Source: Massilia frigida
Lineage (GTDB): Bacteria; Pseudomonadota; Gammaproteobacteria; Burkholderiales; Burkholderiaceae_D
Reading direction: 5' to 3'
Assembly: GCF_011682175.1 (NCBI RefSeq)
Contig: NZ_WHJG01000009.1
Coordinates: 124,001 to 188,000 of the forward strand
DNA length: 64,000 bases
Every line of letters starts with the position of its first letter. The stretch's first letter is position 1. Below are positions 61,606 to 64,000 of this stretch, piece after piece. The notes under the pieces were generated by a model. It had not been told where the DNA came from. It saw only the letters and a list, made by a program, of their open reading frames with translations, and did not search any database. A program made the translations under genes and the position numbers.

Positions 61606-61630
61606 TAAAAAATCCCCGGCTCGCGGGGAT
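61606..61630 (-). terminator. Intrinsic terminator
   Basis: Minus strand ATCCCCG-CGAG-CCGGGGAT followed by T6. Ends the coiled-coil gene at 61659. The remaining 61404-61600 is the upstream region of the TPR-protein run and shows no clear promoter. Confidence 0.85.
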
Positions 61631-61658
61631 GGGGCAGACGGTTCGAGTGGTGGGCCGG

Positions 61659-62000
61659 TTAGTTGAAAAATTTTGCAGCGGCGAAGGCGAGGCCTGCCAT
61701 GGCGACGGAGAGTCCTGCCAGCGCGATGCCAGTCCTGACGAACCATTTGAGCATGGTTGCCTCAAGTGCCGCTATCGATGCTTTCAGCGAGGATTCCACC
61801 GTCGCTATCGATACTTTCAGCGAGGATTCCAGCGTCGCTATCGATACTCGCAGCGAGGCTTCCACCGCCGCCAGGTCTGCCTTGGTGACGTAATTGGAAC
61901 GAATCACGGCAACATCGCGCTCAACGTTATCAAGACGTTCGAGAATTTTTTCTGTCACCGCCTCAAGTTTGACAATGCGGGCTTCCATGTGGTCCATCAT
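61659..62000 (-). CDS. Coiled-coil protein with C-terminal membrane anchor (DUF1640-like)
   Basis: 113 aa from ATG 62000 (AAGG six nt upstream). Order: coiled coil KLEAVTEKILERLDNVERDV, then 11-residue repeats (VEASLRVSIAT, LESSLKVSIAT, VESSLKASIAA) and one membrane helix VRTGIALAGLSVAMAGLAFA near the C-terminus. The layout recalls DUF1640/CCDC90-type proteins. Function unknown. Confidence 0.8.
   Translation of the reverse strand: MMDHMEARIVKLEAVTEKILERLDNVERDVAVIRSNYVTKADLAAVEASLRVSIATLESSLKVSIATVESSLKASIAALEATMLKWFVRTGIALAGLSVAMAGLAFAAAKFFN
61768..61866 (-). repeat. 33-bp tandem repeat, three copies
   Basis: Three units of 33 bp (61768-61800, 61801-61833, 61834-61866), each encoding an 11-residue coiled-coil step. 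High DNA identity indicates recent expansion; copy number may vary between strains. Confidence 0.9.
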
Positions 62001-62103
62001 CTGCGCCTTCAAAAAAGTTGTCAACCAAGCTATGCCATGGTCGGCTATCCCTCTTCCGGAGCGGTTGACTTGACTCAAACGAGCGCACTTTGTTTCTTGT
62101 GTT

Positions 62104-62535
62104 TCAGGCGCGCCGCAGCAGCGTGCGCAGGTTGCATTGCTGCTGCCACAGGAGGCGCTCGTCACTGCTGCGCGCCTGGGTAGCCAGTTCTTCGTCCGAT
62201 TGGGCTACCTGGGCCTGGATCAGCCGTTCGGCCAGGGCCGGGTCGGGCAGCATGGTGCCGAAGAAAGTCACCATGTCATGGCGCTGGATCAGCAGGGTAG
62301 GGAAGTTGTCGACATCGAGATCGCCCACCACCTCGGCCTGGTCTTCGATATCGATCCAGACGAAGTGCTTGTCCGGGTGGCGCGCGGCCAGGCCCTCGAA
62401 AGCGGCGCGGTACGACGCGCACGTGCCGCACCACGCGGCGCACAGGCAGGCGACGATCCAACGCTCGCCGCCCAGCGCTTGCGCAATGCTGTCGCGGTTG
62501 TCGGAGTTGAGTGTGTGGCTGTGCATGAGCGGCAT
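62104..62535 (-). CDS. Thioredoxin-like protein with CGTC active site
   Basis: 143 aa from ATG 62535 (GAGG upstream). IVACLCAAWCGTCASYRAAF holds the WCGTC redox motif, with the cis-Pro in DVDNFPTLLIQR. No signal peptide, so cytosolic. The C-terminal LRTLLRRA is basic. The CGTC dipeptide (not CGPC) suggests a disulfide role different from the main thioredoxin. Divergent from tsaB. Confidence 0.9.
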   Translation of the reverse strand: MPLMHSHTLNSDNRDSIAQALGGERWIVACLCAAWCGTCASYRAAFEGLAARHPDKHFVWIDIEDQAEVVGDLDVDNFPTLLIQRHDMVTFFGTMLPDPALAERLIQAQVAQSDEELATQARSSDERLLWQQQCNLRTLLRRA

Positions 62536-62604
62536 TCTACCTCGCCCGACGATGGCCCGCTTGCTAAAGCGCCAAGGCGGCGCAGCGCCGGGTTAAAATA
62601 CGGC

Positions 62605-63312
62605 ATGTCTATTATTCTCGCTATTGAAACCTCCTCCGAGATGGCGTCCTGCGCCTTGCTGCGCGGTGATACCGTCCTGTTCCGTGAATCGTCCGGCGTG
62701 CGCACCCACTCGCAAGCCATCCTGCCGATGGTGCAGGAACTGCTGGCCGAAGCCGGCATCGCGCTCAAGGAATGCGACGCGATCGCCTTTGGCGCCGGTC
62801 CCGGTTCGTTTACCGGCGTGCGCACCGCCTGCGGCATCGCCCAGGGCCTGGCCTATGGCGCCGGCTTGCCGGTGCTATCCCTGATGACCCTCGAAGCGAT
62901 GGCCGTGGCGTGCCGCCAGCAGCATGGCGCCAACGATGTCGTGGCCGTGCTCGACGCCCGCATGGGCGAAGTCTACTGGGCCCAGTACCGCTACGACGCT
63001 GGCGCCGCGCGCTGGAACGTGCTGGTTGCGCCAACGCTGTGCGCGCCCGGCGCCGTGGCGCCGCTGCCGGTGGACGGCCAGCTGGCGGCCTGCGGCAATG
63101 GCCTGGCGGCCTATCCGGACGCCTTCGGGTTCGCCCAAGCCTATCCGGAGATCATGCCCCACGCCGCCCAGATGGCCCTGCTCGGACGCGGCGCGCTGGC
63201 TGCAGGGGAAGCGCTTGGCGCGGCCCAGGCCCAGCCGCTGTACCTGCGCAACAAGATCGCCTACACCAGCGCGGAACGCAGCGTGATCAACGCCGCCAAG
63301 GCTGCCGCATGA
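62605..63312 (+). CDS. tsaB: tRNA threonylcarbamoyladenosine biosynthesis protein TsaB
   Basis: 235 aa. Motifs ILAIETSSEMASCALL, HSQAILPMVQELL, AFGAGPGSFTGVRTACGIAQ GLAYG and DARMGEVYW. Partner of TsaD and TsaE in making t6A37 of tRNA. Its stop overlaps rimI (ATGA). Order tsaB-rimI-uracil glycosylase is common in related genomes. Confidence 0.96.
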   Translation: MSIILAIETSSEMASCALLRGDTVLFRESSGVRTHSQAILPMVQELLAEAGIALKECDAIAFGAGPGSFTGVRTACGIAQGLAYGAGLPVLSLMTLEAMAVACRQQHGANDVVAVLDARMGEVYWAQYRYDAGAARWNVLVAPTLCAPGAVAPLPVDGQLAACGNGLAAYPDAFGFAQAYPEIMPHAAQMALLGRGALAAGEALGAAQAQPLYLRNKIAYTSAERSVINAAKAAA

Positions 63313-63779
63313 GCGCGGTGCGCGACGACGATCACCTGTTTTACGCGCCGATGGTGGCGGCCGATATCGACGAGGTGTTCGCACTCGAAAAGCAGGTGTA
63401 TCCGCATCCCTGGACGCGCGGTAATTTCGCCGACTCGCTCGGCAGCGGCTACAACGCCTGGGTGCTGCGCGACCGCGACGGCGCGCTGCTCGGCTACTAT
63501 CTGCTGATGGCGGTGGTGGACGAAGCGCATCTGCTCAACGTGGCTGTGGCCGCCGGGCGCCAGGGGGAAGGGCTGGGCCGCTACCTGCTCGACAAGGTCG
63601 CCGCCTGTGCGCGCGGGCTGTCGATGGACTCGATCTTGCTCGAAGTGCGTCCGTCCAACCTGCGCGCGCTGGCGGTCTATGAAAAATATGGCTACGCCGA
63701 AATCGGCCGCCGCCGAGGCTACTACCCCGCGCATGACGGCAAGCGCGAGGATGCCATCGTCATGAGGTTCGTCTTATGA
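63309..63779 (+). CDS. rimI: Ribosomal protein bS18-alanine N-acetyltransferase
   Basis: 156 aa GNAT protein: VFALEKQVYPHPWTRGNFAD, LLNVAVAAGRQGEGLGRYLL (acetyl-CoA site QGEGLG), LEVRPSNLRALAVYEKYGYA EIGRRRGYY. Acetylates the N-terminus of ribosomal protein S18. Coupled to tsaB upstream and to the glycosylase gene (ATGA, 63776) downstream. Confidence 0.94.
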   Translation: MSAVRDDDHLFYAPMVAADIDEVFALEKQVYPHPWTRGNFADSLGSGYNAWVLRDRDGALLGYYLLMAVVDEAHLLNVAVAAGRQGEGLGRYLLDKVAACARGLSMDSILLEVRPSNLRALAVYEKYGYAEIGRRRGYYPAHDGKREDAIVMRFVL

Positions 63780-64000
63780 GTATCAGCGCGCGCGACAACG
63801 CGTTTTTGCAGGAAATGGGCATCGGCCCGCTATGGACCCTGCGCGATGCCATGCCGGACGAGGCTTTGCCCGACGAGCTGGCAGCACCCGTGCAGGAAGC
63901 CGCGCCGCAGGCAGCTTCCGTGCCTGTTGCGGCGCCTGCCGCCGTGCCTGCCGCAGTGCCTACCGCCGTGCCTACCGCCGTGGCCATGCCCGCCCCGCCA
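63776..64000 (+). CDS. 5' end of a uracil-DNA glycosylase gene (partial)
   Basis: 75 codons from ATG 63776, which overlaps the rimI stop. MSISARDNAFLQEMGIGPLW TLRD, then an Ala/Pro/Val-rich linker. The start and place after rimI fit the family 4 uracil-DNA glycosylases of this group, which carry such low-complexity N-termini. The catalytic domain lies beyond the window, so the name rests on context. Confidence 0.6.
   Translation, partial: MSISARDNAFLQEMGIGPLWTLRDAMPDEALPDELAAPVQEAAPQAASVPVAAPAAVPAAVPTAVPTAVAMPAPP

Noticed and set aside
61768-61866. CRISPR array
   Set aside because: 33-bp units are contiguous without spacers and lie in frame in a coding gene.

Overview
The window comes from a GC-rich betaproteobacterium, most likely Oxalobacteraceae of the Massilia/Duganella/Telluria type. 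I infer this from the strong G/C third-position bias, a PEP-CTERM protein, many GGDEF/EAL proteins, and the sequence character of LeuA, the RhlE-type helicase, the SenA/SenB pair and the TsaB-RimI-uracil-DNA-glycosylase block. No rRNA or confident tRNA, CRISPR array, insertion sequence or integrase was seen.

Layout. 0-5.7 kb: a frameshifted CHASE-PAS-GGDEF-EAL gene, a spermidine-synthase-like protein, and a membrane GGDEF protein whose catalytic motif is broken but whose c-di-GMP inhibitory-site motif remains. 5.8-13.3 kb: Ppx/GppA phosphatase, a large pseudokinase-AAA protein, an H1-like Ala/Lys/Pro-rich protein, an OlsB-like acyltransferase and a small HTH-like protein. 13.5-20.8 kb: a PhnD/C/E/E-type ABC importer with an extra LolD-like ATPase (minus strand), divergent from egtD-egtB-yihY (ergothioneine pathway). 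20.76-24.96 kb: an accessory stretch that looks less GC-rich. It holds a gap-free 274-bp direct repeat in which each copy has its own promoter and terminator (a duplicated candidate small RNA), a zinc-ribbon ORF, an Asp-box repeat protein, an unknown protein, a decayed ORF and a SUKH-3 protein. 25-28.4 kb: a haloacid-dehalogenase-like protein and a compact membrane-TPR-AAA+ operon. 28.5-30.5 kb: leuA with a promoter and a leucine-rich leader peptide. 32.0-35.3 kb: selD, senB and senA, a selenoneine biosynthesis locus. 36-41.8 kb: a REC/PAS/GGDEF/EAL/histidine-kinase signalling operon. 42-48.4 kb: DEAD-box helicase, a MltD-like lytic transglycosylase and several small conserved or unknown genes. 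48.5-54 kb: a membrane GGDEF-EAL protein and an orphan IorB-like molybdoenzyme subunit. 54.2-61.4 kb: a co-directional run of exported proteins (three tandem DUF2059-like paralogues, a multi-TM protein, Sel1-repeat and TPR proteins). 61.6-64 kb: a coiled-coil membrane protein, a thioredoxin-like protein, then tsaB-rimI and the 5' end of a uracil-DNA glycosylase gene.

How the genes work together. EgtD makes hercynine. EgtB would convert hercynine towards ergothioneine. SelD (selenophosphate), SenB (selenosugar) and SenA (C-Se bond formation on hercynine) would make selenoneine. The ABC importer divergent from egtD resembles the PhnD-like group annotated as putative selenate transporters, so the window may encode Se uptake, Se activation and assembly of both the S- and Se-histidine betaines. 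This is the most biologically striking feature. The duplicated candidate RNA is the least explained one.
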